Part shown: piece after piece, positions 41,324-50,138 of the stretch
How positions within the stretch are numbered: position 1 is the first letter of the stretch
Layout of the letters: each line of letters starts with the position of its first letter
Virus record (IMG/VR): IMGVR_UViG_3300032242_001102
Coordinates: 1-61,782 of that record
DNA from: a virus
Length of the DNA: 61,782 nt
Direction: 5' to 3' (one strand)
The notes under the pieces: generated by a model
The model's input: the letters and a program-made list of their open reading frames with translations, nothing else
Databases searched by the model: none
Told to the model about the DNA's origin: nothing
Translations under genes and position numbers: made by a program

Positions 41324-41518
41324 TTAAACCTTAAGTTTTGCTTCTGCACGTGCGGCTTTTTCTGCTGTAATTTCATTACGGCGAGCCTTAACTGCTTTAG
41401 CTAATTCTGCTAATGCTTTACGGGCACGTGTGCCTGCTGCCGCATTACCTTTAACAAACTTATCATTTTCAGCATTGTATGCTGCCAAACTACTTTCAAT
41501 ATCATTATGTGCGCTCAT
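41324..41518 (-). CDS. histone H1-like (Hc1-type) small protein, 64 aa
   Basis: NAAAGTRARKALAELAKAVK and the Ala/Lys/Arg-rich helix AEKAARAEAKLKV match the Hc1-like histone family found in bacteria and phages. Likely binds DNA, perhaps to help condense or shield it. Preceded by AGGAGAAA. Confidence 0.7.
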   Translation of the reverse strand: MSAHNDIESSLAAYNAENDKFVKGNAAAGTRARKALAELAKAVKARRNEITAEKAARAEAKLKV

Positions 41519-41545
41519 ATTTTTCTCCTATTTAAATGAACTTTA

Positions 41546-42037
41546 TTACTCTACAAAATCTGTGACATTACCGTTCTCATCGGCAATGATAATACGTGTA
41601 TTACCATCCTCATCGGTAACTTCAATTGGACCCCAGATATATACTTCCGTATCTTCTAAGTACCAATCACCTTCATCTTCCAATGCATATGCACCGTTAT
41701 CATCAATGAATTCTCGTACTTCTTCTTCCTCGTCTTCATCAAGACCTTCAATTTCAATATCACCCCAACATCCACCATCAAACATTTCTACAAGTTCTGA
41801 TTGTTCAATGTTTGATCCTGATAGATTATACATATCTAAACTATCTTTCTTGCCATCACCGCCGGGTACTTCAATAAAGTCAAACTCTGGGAATTTGTCA
41901 TCATTAGTTTCTACGCTAAATTCGCAACTACGGAAGCCATCTTTAACAAGAATCGTTCCTTCACCTTCCCGACGAACATAATGTTCATGTTGTTCGCAAG
42001 ACTTTTTGTAATATGTTTTAACTGTAAACCATGCCAT
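41546..42037 (-). CDS. acidic protein, paralogue of 21630-22130, 163 aa
   Basis: Starts MAWFTVKTYYKKSCEQHEHY. The later part is a dense acidic region (LDEDEEEEVREFIDDNGAYA) followed by WYLEDTEVYIWGPIEVTDED, which aligns with the 21630 protein. A longer start (42154) runs into the glycosyltransferase gene. Function unknown; DNA mimicry is possible. Confidence 0.65.
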   Translation of the reverse strand: MAWFTVKTYYKKSCEQHEHYVRREGEGTILVKDGFRSCEFSVETNDDKFPEFDFIEVPGGDGKKDSLDMYNLSGSNIEQSELVEMFDGGCWGDIEIEGLDEDEEEEVREFIDDNGAYALEDEGDWYLEDTEVYIWGPIEVTDEDGNTRIIIADENGNVTDFVE

Positions 42038-42038
42038 T

Positions 42039-43238
42039 TTAATATTTACTTTCTCTAGTATGTTTGCGATAGTCACTATCCATACGCAACCATTGTTGTC
42101 CCTTACCCTGTAAGATATCACAGATCCTATCAATAGTATCATCAGTCCAATCACTGATCTTACCTTGATTCACATGCGGCTGATGTAACATATTGTACAA
42201 CTTAATTGATGCATCTTCAACACTCCAGGGCGCATACATTCTTGTATAGTCATTCGCAAACGTTTCTGGGAAACTGCGATATGCTGGATACAATACATTA
42301 CAACCCAAACTGTCTGCTTCACTAACTGTATTGCTTACCCAATCTTGCAACGCACAGTTAAACAATACTCTAGTATCATTTAATAAATCATAATATGCGT
42401 TTTTATCTAGGTCTTCATATACACGTAACAAACCACGATTTTGCATTTCTTGTGTGCGTTTCATATAACTATCGTTATTGCTTTTCAGCTTACTACCACT
42501 GAACACACAGAATTCAACGTCACGATAAGTGCCATGACGATCCTTCTCACCATAACGGTTGTAGAATTCTTCAATCACATCCATATAGAAGTCAGGTTGC
42601 TTTTCTTGATCCCATCTAGCACTAAATGCAATACGCATCTTACGTTCATTGAATGGCTTGATAACATTATTGACACGACTGCGTACTTCATCTTTACCAA
42701 ATGCTAGACCACTGATGTTATAGATTGGTGCACGCCAGCCTGCAATCTTCATATGCATTACCATTTCTTCATTACTAGCAAGAATGCCATCAGCAAAACT
42801 ATCAACCATCTTTTCATAATGACCCATGAACTCACTCATACCCCAGACATGAACAAAGTCATCTGGATCAATACTTTGTGCTAGACAGCGAACAAAAATC
42901 TTAGGACGACTTGTGATTGGAATCTGTTTCATGATGTAAGGTAAACTTTCAATACCAGGCTGAAACATATCTTCAAAGTATACGATATCACCTGCACCTA
43001 CTAATCCTTGCTTCATCATTTTAACAAGATTCATAAGTTGACTCATACCAAAATATGTACGTCCATGTGCATCTAGTACTTGACCTGTTACGATAGCTTG
43101 GTCATTACTAAGTGTTTCACCGGGCACGATAACATAATTGATTTTACGCTTTTTAAAGACACGTTCATTCCACTCTTGTAGTTGTAGAGTGTAACGTGCC
43201 TTATACGGCTCCAGTCCCATGTAGTACAGTTTGCTCAT
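42039..43238 (-). CDS. GT-B glycosyltransferase, 399 aa
   Basis: C-terminal donor domain visible as MRIAFSARWDQEKQPDFYMD and NTVSEADSLGCNVLYPAYRS; N-terminal half has VIVPGETLSNDQAIVTGQVL. Nucleotide-sugar dependent transferase of unknown acceptor; T4-type phages use such enzymes to glucosylate DNA, others modify envelope sugars. Start at 43238 gives ATGA with the upstream stop. Confidence 0.78.
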   Translation of the reverse strand: MSKLYYMGLEPYKARYTLQLQEWNERVFKKRKINYVIVPGETLSNDQAIVTGQVLDAHGRTYFGMSQLMNLVKMMKQGLVGAGDIVYFEDMFQPGIESLPYIMKQIPITSRPKIFVRCLAQSIDPDDFVHVWGMSEFMGHYEKMVDSFADGILASNEEMVMHMKIAGWRAPIYNISGLAFGKDEVRSRVNNVIKPFNERKMRIAFSARWDQEKQPDFYMDVIEEFYNRYGEKDRHGTYRDVEFCVFSGSKLKSNNDSYMKRTQEMQNRGLLRVYEDLDKNAYYDLLNDTRVLFNCALQDWVSNTVSEADSLGCNVLYPAYRSFPETFANDYTRMYAPWSVEDASIKLYNMLHQPHVNQGKISDWTDDTIDRICDILQGKGQQWLRMDSDYRKHTRESKY

Positions 43239-43438
43239 GGACGAGTATCTTCCTGCCATTGATCTTTAGCCCACTTGCCAGTTACAGCTTTAGTAAACTG
43301 ACGATATGCAAAGCTACGCATATCATATAGTGTTGATTCATCAAACTTATACCCGTAATCCTGACAGAACATTAGATAGTTTTCTAGGTCCTCAAAGATT
43401 TGTTGAACACGTGGGTTAGATTGTTGTTGTTTTGCCAT
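43235..43438 (-). CDS. conserved-looking phage protein, 67 aa
   Basis: EDLENYLMFCQDYGYKFDES and LYDMRSFAYRQF then TGKWAKDQW; pattern looks like a T4-like phage family without known function. AAAGGAAT precedes the ATG. Confidence 0.65.
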   Translation of the reverse strand: MAKQQQSNPRVQQIFEDLENYLMFCQDYGYKFDESTLYDMRSFAYRQFTKAVTGKWAKDQWQEDTRP

Positions 43439-43449
43439 TTTATATTCCT

Positions 43450-43905
43450 TTAAATAGCTAGTTGTTGATAAGGTTTGTTTGTGTTATAGACAATAGTAGC
43501 ACCATTCTCATTATCTTCTGATACTTGAATAGCGATATTACGATCTGGATACCGAGTTGCGATAACATCATAGAGGTCATCACTAATCATTTCACAACTT
43601 TTATAATTCAATTCTAATATGTTTTGAGAATATTGACTCTCTAACCATCTTTTAAATTGAATAAACTCAATATCACGGTCGTTGTGAAATACTTCAATAG
43701 ACACTTCAAAATGAAAGATATGTCTATGTGGAGTAGCTAAAAAGCTAACATCATACTCATCACCTGTAGCAAGTGATGGATCTGTTGCAGCCGCTGGGTA
43801 TTTATGAATACCTTCTTTTTGAAAACGTACAAAGATTGTACGTAATGCATGTTGTTTAATACGTACACGTTTTTCAGTCATTGCTTGTAGATTTTGTTCC
43901 ATCAT
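43450..43905 (-). CDS. T-fold (QueD/PTPS-like) diverged protein, 151 aa
   Basis: HRHIFHFEVSIEVFHNDRDI has an H-x-H strand like 6-pyruvoyl-tetrahydropterin synthase/QueD, and LNYKSCEMISDDLYDVIATR followed by IAIQVSEDNENGA fits the later helix and Glu strand. It is less close to bacterial QueD than the 39076-39558 protein. Could bind a pterin or deazapurine, or be a structural relative. ATGA overlap with the 75-aa gene. Confidence 0.55.
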   Translation of the reverse strand: MMEQNLQAMTEKRVRIKQHALRTIFVRFQKEGIHKYPAAATDPSLATGDEYDVSFLATPHRHIFHFEVSIEVFHNDRDIEFIQFKRWLESQYSQNILELNYKSCEMISDDLYDVIATRYPDRNIAIQVSEDNENGATIVYNTNKPYQQLAI

Positions 43906-44129
43906 TTATAATCCCTATTTAATGTTGCCCATGTTAACCACTGATGAAATGTATTATACACTATTTCAGCTTCACTGTCATCCTGATTTACCCGTTTACC
44001 ACGTATATAAAACCCATCACGTGCTATCCGTAACATTTCTTCAGAGCCGCCCCTAAATGAAATAGTAGATTCCTCGGTATCACTGGTCATACTTGCCTTA
44101 ATTGTAAGTGAACTATTAACGGTCATCAT
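43902..44129 (-). CDS. conserved-looking phage protein, 75 aa
   Basis: Central EEMLRIARDGFYIRGKRVNQ and a C-terminal FHQWLTWATLNRDYK; the first reads like a family recurrent in phages. Function unknown. Confidence 0.65.
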   Translation of the reverse strand: MMTVNSSLTIKASMTSDTEESTISFRGGSEEMLRIARDGFYIRGKRVNQDDSEAEIVYNTFHQWLTWATLNRDYK

Positions 44130-44328
44130 CTAAGTCAACTCTTTCATGGTCATAATCCCATTGTGCCCGATTCAATAGTCGCAATTCACTAAAATACTTA
44201 TCCTTAGCTTCCTTCAACTTTTGAATTTTTTCAACGTCTGTACTACCTGATTTTTCTAATTGAAAAAGTTGATTTTCAACTAATCTATGTGATTCTTCTA
44301 AAGTTTTAATACGTTGTTTGTATGGCAT
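44116..44328 (-). CDS. DUF465-like coiled-coil protein, 70 aa
   Basis: Single long antiparallel-helix pattern: RLVENQLFQLEKSGSTDVEK and KLKEAKDKYFSELRLLNRAQ, as in small bacterial DUF465 proteins. Function unknown. Overlaps the downstream gene by 14 bases. Confidence 0.65.
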   Translation of the reverse strand: MPYKQRIKTLEESHRLVENQLFQLEKSGSTDVEKIQKLKEAKDKYFSELRLLNRAQWDYDHERVDLDDDR

Positions 44329-44329
44329 A

Positions 44330-45934
44330 TTATTCTCCTAGTGCCTCTTTCATAGCATCATCGCTATCTATGATTTCTTCCTCAATCTCTATCTCAACTT
44401 TTGGTGTATCTATTACATCAAAAAACTTATCAAAGTTAGTCATTGAATTAGTAGTTTTTTTACCACTAATACCCTGACTACCTGATTGAAACTGCATCCA
44501 ATAACTACTATAATAATCAATCAAGTCAATAGCTTCTTGTTTAGTTTTCTTACTGAATATCTCATCAACTATGTTACTAAAGAACTTACTGCCTTCAAGC
44601 TTATGAATAAGCATTTTAGGCGTAACACCTTGTTCATATTGACGATTAGCCTCTTGAACTGCATTCATATGCATCCAAACATTATGACTTTGAATCAATG
44701 TATAACTCAATGTATCCCAACTAGTTTTAGTTTCTTTACCATGTTGTCCTAAGAAGCCTTGACCTCTATAACACATGTCCTTAAGTAGTAGTTTATCAGT
44801 TACTGGACTATCTGTAAAGACTTTATGGATACCTTCAGCCAATACAGCATCACGATATTTACGTGTATCATTACTATAACTTTTCTTTTCAGCAGTCTTT
44901 TCCATACTATATGACCATTTTTTATCATGTTCAATATTAGTATTGAAATATGCTAAACCCTTAGCCGCACTATAGAATGGGCTTGCACAGTCAAAGGTAA
45001 TCTTAAGTTTTGGGTTATGATATTTACGTATAGCTTTTTGAATATCAGTAAACAACACAGCATATTCCAAAATACTTGTACCCAAACAATGAATCAAGTC
45101 ATGTTTACCCTCTTGTAATAACCCATCATGTATGATATCAACCATACGTGTTAGCATCAGATGTGGGTCAATCTTATTCTGACCACCAAATGCCCAACCA
45201 TTAAAGTGATTATCTGGGTAGATATTTGGGTCACAATACTTCTTCATCTCATTATACCAATCTTTTGATTGAGTATGATTACGACCTTGAAGTACGTTTA
45301 AGAACTGACATTTACCTGAACGATTTTGAATAAAGTATTCATTGTTAATATGTGTGGCTTTAACTGCGTCAGCAATGTATTGAATGCCATGAGCACTTAC
45401 ACCTGAACCAGGAATAATATTACCTTTACTATCCTTTTCAACAGTCTTTGGATCTTTGATATGATAAGTTGTTAATGATTGTGAAGGTATATCTAAACAC
45501 ATACCATAATCCATGTATGTATCCATCCATGTGAGAACTTCTTTGCGTTTCTTCATAGCACGTGGACAGTTAGGATCTTTCCAATCAGCAGGCCATTGAC
45601 ATTTTAATATCTGAAATCCACCACTATCACCCAACATAAACGTACCAGCTTCACGTTCACGAATGATACTTTCACTAGGATCGTCTTTAGTAGTATCTAA
45701 GTTAGCATGACCAGCACTATATAATCCCCACTTATAATAATAGAGACCTTCATTACTGTTTAAGAAGTTTAGTTTCTCAACGTCACCATTGAAGCCTGCA
45801 GGGATACGTGCTTGGTCAAAGTATTGTTCACCCTTACGTTGCTTACCTAAGCCACTAATATAAAAACTACTGACTGCAGGTAAGAACAATGCCCAATCGG
45901 GGTTTTGTTTTTGTGATAGATTATCTTGTTCCAT
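44330..45934 (-). CDS. dpdA: DpdA-like DNA-guanine transglycosylase (TGT superfamily)
   Basis: 534 aa. TGT-type active site: LGDSGGFQIL with D103 and ITFDCASPFYSAAKG with D315 match the two catalytic Asp of tRNA-guanine transglycosylase; QGRNH (about 216-220), GWAFGGQNK and HCLGTS match the substrate-pocket loops. In phages this subfamily swaps guanine in DNA for a 7-deazaguanine base, protecting against restriction. It sits with folE, queD and queE, supporting a DNA rather than tRNA target. QueC was not found in this window. Confidence 0.82.
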   Translation of the reverse strand: MEQDNLSQKQNPDWALFLPAVSSFYISGLGKQRKGEQYFDQARIPAGFNGDVEKLNFLNSNEGLYYYKWGLYSAGHANLDTTKDDPSESIIREREAGTFMLGDSGGFQILKCQWPADWKDPNCPRAMKKRKEVLTWMDTYMDYGMCLDIPSQSLTTYHIKDPKTVEKDSKGNIIPGSGVSAHGIQYIADAVKATHINNEYFIQNRSGKCQFLNVLQGRNHTQSKDWYNEMKKYCDPNIYPDNHFNGWAFGGQNKIDPHLMLTRMVDIIHDGLLQEGKHDLIHCLGTSILEYAVLFTDIQKAIRKYHNPKLKITFDCASPFYSAAKGLAYFNTNIEHDKKWSYSMEKTAEKKSYSNDTRKYRDAVLAEGIHKVFTDSPVTDKLLLKDMCYRGQGFLGQHGKETKTSWDTLSYTLIQSHNVWMHMNAVQEANRQYEQGVTPKMLIHKLEGSKFFSNIVDEIFSKKTKQEAIDLIDYYSSYWMQFQSGSQGISGKKTTNSMTNFDKFFDVIDTPKVEIEIEEEIIDSDDAMKEALGE

Positions 45935-46296
45935 TAAACTTTTACTTCTTCTCTTATCAATGACTGAACAATAGTAATTTGTTCTTCTTTGTCTTTAATT
46001 TGATTCATCAAATCTTTAATAGCGGGGGTTGTTTCTGCTAATTTGTTGCGCTCGGCTTCTTGTAGCATTTTCTGTTCAGCCCACTTTAAGATACTGATAG
46101 CCTGTGGTGACAAATGAACGTTAGCAACTCCTCCACCAACAGTCAGCCAGCTACCACCATCATAGACTTTCATGCTTTGACTACTACCATCGTAGGCTAC
46201 CATACCAGTAATAGGGTTCATGGTATTGATGTAAGGAGTTGCCCCCTTACTACTAGTAACACTCATGTACTCGCCACCGTATACGTAATCTATCAT
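45934..46296 (-). CDS. hypothetical protein, possible fibre/baseplate-associated, 120 aa
   Basis: Gly/Ser-rich N-terminus with MNPITGMVAYDGSSQSMKVY and DGGSWLTVGGG, a pattern common in short tail-associated peptides, then a helical C-terminus (LKWAEQKMLQEAERNKLAET). Overlaps the clamp gene by ATGA. Function uncertain. Confidence 0.6.
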   Translation of the reverse strand: MIDYVYGGEYMSVTSSKGATPYINTMNPITGMVAYDGSSQSMKVYDGGSWLTVGGGVANVHLSPQAISILKWAEQKMLQEAERNKLAETTPAIKDLMNQIKDKEEQITIVQSLIREEVKV

Positions 46297-47024
46297 TTTG
46301 CTTGTGCTGGTAACAAATAACGATAAACTGCTAGACCACTATCAACAACTATCTCTGTTACACCAGCATCACTAATGCGAACAGTTTTGTCACCGGGTAG
46401 ATCCATAATGCTCAAAAACTCTTTAACAGGCCACATCCAAGCTTTGTTTAATGAACCATTAACTGTAGGATGAAACACAAAGTTACCACTATGTGTTGAT
46501 GGATCACCAAAGAAAATCTTCAAGTCACCGTTTTCAGTTTTAGTAGTAAAGTTCTTTTCTTCACTATTAGCACTTGCTTGACGTTTCAATCGTTGAATGC
46601 CAGCAATAGTAGGTTCAAATTCAACATTCCATGTTGTACCTTTAAACATTACATGTTTAACTTTTTCTTCAACGATAGATTTGCTCATCAAACGATAATC
46701 GTTAATGAAGTCACCTGCTTTTGTTTCAAAGTGAATATTAGCTGGTGCATTAGGATCATCACGTGTACCACGAACAACATTGATTTTAGCATGTTCATCA
46801 TAGTCATCAAAGCCTAGAATTGTTTTTAGTTTACCCAAGTTAGGCATACCAAAAACACCAATAAACTCTGCGTTAGGGTTTTTAAATGTACCACTAACAA
46901 TAACATTTTTATCTTCTGCTACTGCGTTGACATTTGTTTCTGTGTCAGTACCACTGACTTTAATCAATTCAATACAGCCTAGACCGTATGTATGTTGAAT
47001 TAAATCTTGTAAATTATCTTTCAT
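46293..47024 (-). CDS. sliding clamp (T4 gp45-like)
   Basis: 243 aa, close to T4 gp45 (228 aa), located beside the DNA polymerase as in T4-like phages. Segments GVFGMPNLGKLKTILGFDDY and LSIMDLPGDKTVRISDAG fit the gp45 family, though I recognise it mainly from length and position. Trimeric ring that tethers polymerase to DNA and, in T4, activates late transcription. Strong promoter at 47066-47094. Confidence 0.82.
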   Translation of the reverse strand: MKDNLQDLIQHTYGLGCIELIKVSGTDTETNVNAVAEDKNVIVSGTFKNPNAEFIGVFGMPNLGKLKTILGFDDYDEHAKINVVRGTRDDPNAPANIHFETKAGDFINDYRLMSKSIVEEKVKHVMFKGTTWNVEFEPTIAGIQRLKRQASANSEEKNFTTKTENGDLKIFFGDPSTHSGNFVFHPTVNGSLNKAWMWPVKEFLSIMDLPGDKTVRISDAGVTEIVVDSGLAVYRYLLPAQAK

Positions 47025-47065
47025 GTTTTTCCTTTGTTTAAACTATTTAGGTAGTTATGCTGTGT

Positions 47066-47094
47066 ATTATAATGGAATATATTGCGTGAGTCAA
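47066..47094 (-). promoter_or_regulatory. sigma70-type promoter of the clamp operon
   Basis: TTGACT, 17-bp spacer, TATAAT, between the polymerase and clamp genes, giving a 40-base leader. Confidence 0.88.
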
Positions 47095-47102
47095 CAAGCA
47101 AT

Positions 47103-49820
47103 TTAACCAAATGTGAATAGTTCATCAAATGTACTGTTAGTATTTGTATTGCTACGAATATCCCAATCCAATACACCCAATAAATTATCAATCTTTTCAT
47201 CTACTAGTGTCTGTTCCATTGCCTGGTCATCAAAGGGCAATTCACAGAACCATTGGGGCAATCTCAATTCATCAACAGGATATGCAATACTTGTAAATCC
47301 TAATGGATTATTTTTAAGTTTACAGACTACGACCTTCATTCCGTCAATGATTTTTTGACTATAATTATCACTATTAACTCTACGTAAATAATTATAATTA
47401 AGAGCCGCACGAACGTGCCCGGGCATATTAGCACGACCTGTACTACTCTTAGCTTCTAAATCACCATACATTGTTAATTTGTTTACTGATTTAGGGCTAC
47501 CTTTAGTCCAACTATCTTGTGCAGTTAATATACGTTTGAAATCCTTAATGGCTTCAATAACATCCTCACGACCTTTACCTCGTTGAAGAACCATTTCAAG
47601 TACATTCATTAAGAACTCTTGTACATATTTAGGAGTATCAGCACGTTTTAAGTCTAGACCCATAGCCTTGATATCACCTAGAGCACCACCACTATCTTTA
47701 CGTTTACCCTCTTTGTCAAAGATGTTAATAGCATAACGCTTTTTAACAATAAAGATAGCACGATCACCAATCAATTCACGACCAGCTTTAATGATACTAC
47801 CATTCTTTCTTGGAGCATGAAATGCACGTTCCATGAATGCAGGAAAACTATCATTTGCTTGGTCAGCAATACCATCATACAGTCCTATACAAGTTTCTTT
47901 ATTCCATTCTAATGCACCAGTTTCAATCTGTGATTTTAATGTTGGGTAAGCTGTAAAGTAACAACTATCAGTATCGCCATATACGATAGCATTACCTTCG
48001 TGTGAATAAACACCTTCAACTGTTTCATTGATAGTGCTCATCATATGTTTCACAATCTGACGACCACTCAATGTAACACTTTGACCGATACGTTTATCAT
48101 AGAAACGACAATGTTCATTCAACAATGCACCATATGCACTATTCAATAAAATCTTACGAACAAGCTGACGCTTATCATAGTATTCATATTTGTCAGTACC
48201 ATATGCTTCTTTAGCAAGTTTCTGTGTTTCTTTACGTTCACTATACCAACGACTGAGTAGACCGGGAACAACACCTTCTTTTTCATAAGTAAAGATTGTA
48301 CCATTAGCACTTAGCATCCAGGGACGATGACTATCAAAGACCATCTTCCAAATCTCTGCGGCACTCATTTCTTCACTACGACCATCTTCATAGTCAACAG
48401 TTAATATAGTGCCACGTTCTTGGTTCATGATAGCTGTATATTCTAGTGCACCAAATAGATTTTCCCAGAGAATACTTCCAGTAACAGCATCATCACCTTC
48501 TTTGTGACGTTTCTTTTCACTTGCTAATCGTAATCCCTTGTCGTGCATGTATTTGTCTGTGAGAGTTTGTCTGACTTGTGCGACAATGGTTTCTCCTGCC
48601 ATGTTGAGGGCACGAATAACCGAGGGATAGAGACTGTTAATGTCAACTGCTCCGACCCACTCATGCATACCTCTTTTCGGCGTAGCAACAAAGGCACCTG
48701 CTGCCTGCTGGACATCTTCTTCATTTATAACCTTTCGTTTTTTATCTGGTACTACTAAGCCACGTTCGTGTGCCTCATTGAAAATTGCCATCTCAATCAT
48801 TGCCACTGAACCCATTACTGTCGGGAGCAGTACTGTATTCTCATGTGCAAGTTGATTAGCTAATTCTAAAAACTTAAGTTTGTTGTGAATCTTCACCAAC
48901 AACATTGTATCCTGTCTGTTATATTCAATGAACTTTTTAAAGTCTTTGTTATATAATTGGTCAAGAGTACCTTCATATTGAGTTTTATTTTCACCGACTT
49001 CCATCTCACCAATACTATCAAGTTTGTAACTATGACGACTCTCATAGTTATACTTTTTATATAGTTGTAGATAGTCTAAATGAATACGACCTACCAAGTC
49101 ATAAGTTGTTTCACTTTTACCGAATCGTTCATATTCACGTGCTTTAGGTAATTGACCCATCAAACAAAACTTGCGTGTGTCATCTTTACTCATTACTCTA
49201 GTAACACGATTGACCATATATGGAATATCATATCCCTCAGAGTTCCAGCCAGTCAATACATCTGCATCGTCAATAAGTTGAAAGAAAACATCAAACATTT
49301 CTTTTTCATTTGTGAATAGCATTGTATTCTCAAACTCATTAGTGATTTCTTGGGCTGTTTCACTGCTCATATGTTTCGGAGCAATCACTAATGTAATACA
49401 TTGGTCTAGCCAATCTAAGTAACAACTGATAGCAGTTACAGGATTGAATGGATCGCTTGTTGGACTGAATCCTTTTTCAGGATCAAAATCAACTTCAATG
49501 TCAAAGAAGCAAGTATGAAGTTTAGGTGCATCAACCTTAAGATAGTTTTCGCTTAAACAACGAAAAACTACAGGTACATCACTTTCAAATAGTTTTTTAT
49601 TTGAGTGTATACGTTTTTCTTTTTCAAACTCTTGTCGTTTGCGAGTACTGAAACGACTGACTGGATCGCCATAGATACTACGATGTTTACCCTTAGGATC
49701 TGGATAATACAATACATAGTTAGTAGGATATTCTTTATACTCTCGTTTGCCGTCTTTGTTTCTCTCTACAACATAGATACGGTCTTCGTCCCTACTGTGA
49801 ATAGCATCCACATATGACAT
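47103..49820 (-). CDS. DNA-directed DNA polymerase, family B (T4 gp43-like)
   Basis: 905 aa (T4 gp43 is 898). Exonuclease: FFDIEVDF (D107, E109), TGWNSEGYDIPYM, YNRQDTMLL. Polymerase: VDINSLYPSVIRALN (motif A), LLNSAYGALLNEHC (motif B), YGDTDSCYF (motif C) and KKRYAINIFDKEG. Replicative polymerase with proofreading; partner of the clamp downstream. TAATG junction with the small DNA-binding protein gene. Confidence 0.97.
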   Translation of the reverse strand: MSYVDAIHSRDEDRIYVVERNKDGKREYKEYPTNYVLYYPDPKGKHRSIYGDPVSRFSTRKRQEFEKEKRIHSNKKLFESDVPVVFRCLSENYLKVDAPKLHTCFFDIEVDFDPEKGFSPTSDPFNPVTAISCYLDWLDQCITLVIAPKHMSSETAQEITNEFENTMLFTNEKEMFDVFFQLIDDADVLTGWNSEGYDIPYMVNRVTRVMSKDDTRKFCLMGQLPKAREYERFGKSETTYDLVGRIHLDYLQLYKKYNYESRHSYKLDSIGEMEVGENKTQYEGTLDQLYNKDFKKFIEYNRQDTMLLVKIHNKLKFLELANQLAHENTVLLPTVMGSVAMIEMAIFNEAHERGLVVPDKKRKVINEEDVQQAAGAFVATPKRGMHEWVGAVDINSLYPSVIRALNMAGETIVAQVRQTLTDKYMHDKGLRLASEKKRHKEGDDAVTGSILWENLFGALEYTAIMNQERGTILTVDYEDGRSEEMSAAEIWKMVFDSHRPWMLSANGTIFTYEKEGVVPGLLSRWYSERKETQKLAKEAYGTDKYEYYDKRQLVRKILLNSAYGALLNEHCRFYDKRIGQSVTLSGRQIVKHMMSTINETVEGVYSHEGNAIVYGDTDSCYFTAYPTLKSQIETGALEWNKETCIGLYDGIADQANDSFPAFMERAFHAPRKNGSIIKAGRELIGDRAIFIVKKRYAINIFDKEGKRKDSGGALGDIKAMGLDLKRADTPKYVQEFLMNVLEMVLQRGKGREDVIEAIKDFKRILTAQDSWTKGSPKSVNKLTMYGDLEAKSSTGRANMPGHVRAALNYNYLRRVNSDNYSQKIIDGMKVVVCKLKNNPLGFTSIAYPVDELRLPQWFCELPFDDQAMEQTLVDEKIDNLLGVLDWDIRSNTNTNSTFDELFTFG

Positions 49821-50086
49821 TAAAGGGTTTTCCCTACAGTTTCCAAGATAGTGTTAAGTTCATCGTGGTCTTTATTAGTCTGACCTAGACTTGCTTTGTG
49901 TGCAATTTTAATTGCTTTCTTTAATGTACTGGCTTTGATTTCAAGTTCTTCGGCAACCGCCTTGATAGTGTCGTTTAGTCCACCATTCAATGTATCAATT
50001 TCATGTAGTACGTGCATACCTTCATTAATTAACTGTGTTAATTTAATTTTTGCTTCACCATTAAAAGTTCTGTTATAATCTGACAT
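49820..50086 (-). CDS. small DNA-binding protein (DsbA/late-gene type), 88 aa
   Basis: IKLTQLINEGMHVLHEIDTL and VAEELEIKASTLKKAIKIAH form a helix-rich basic protein with an HTH-like AEELEIKASTLKKA. Similar length and position to dsDNA-binding proteins of T4-like phages that assist late transcription or replication. Promoter at 50110-50138; AAGGAG before the ATG. Confidence 0.65.
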   Translation of the reverse strand: MSDYNRTFNGEAKIKLTQLINEGMHVLHEIDTLNGGLNDTIKAVAEELEIKASTLKKAIKIAHKASLGQTNKDHDELNTILETVGKTL

Positions 50087-50109
50087 AGTTTCTCCTTAAA
50101 TAATTAGTT

Positions 50110-50138
50110 AGTATACTTGGCGTGTGCAGAGAAGTCAA
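50110..50138 (-). promoter_or_regulatory. sigma70-type promoter
   Basis: TTGACT, 17-bp spacer, TATACT upstream of the DNA-binding protein and polymerase genes; the -35 lies in the last codons of the TilS-like gene. Confidence 0.85.

Noticed and set aside
44330-45934. The TGT-like protein as a normal tRNA transglycosylase for queuosine
   Set aside because: Length (534 aa), phage context and clustering with folE/queD/queE favour DNA modification; I could not locate the usual C-terminal Cys3-His zinc site.
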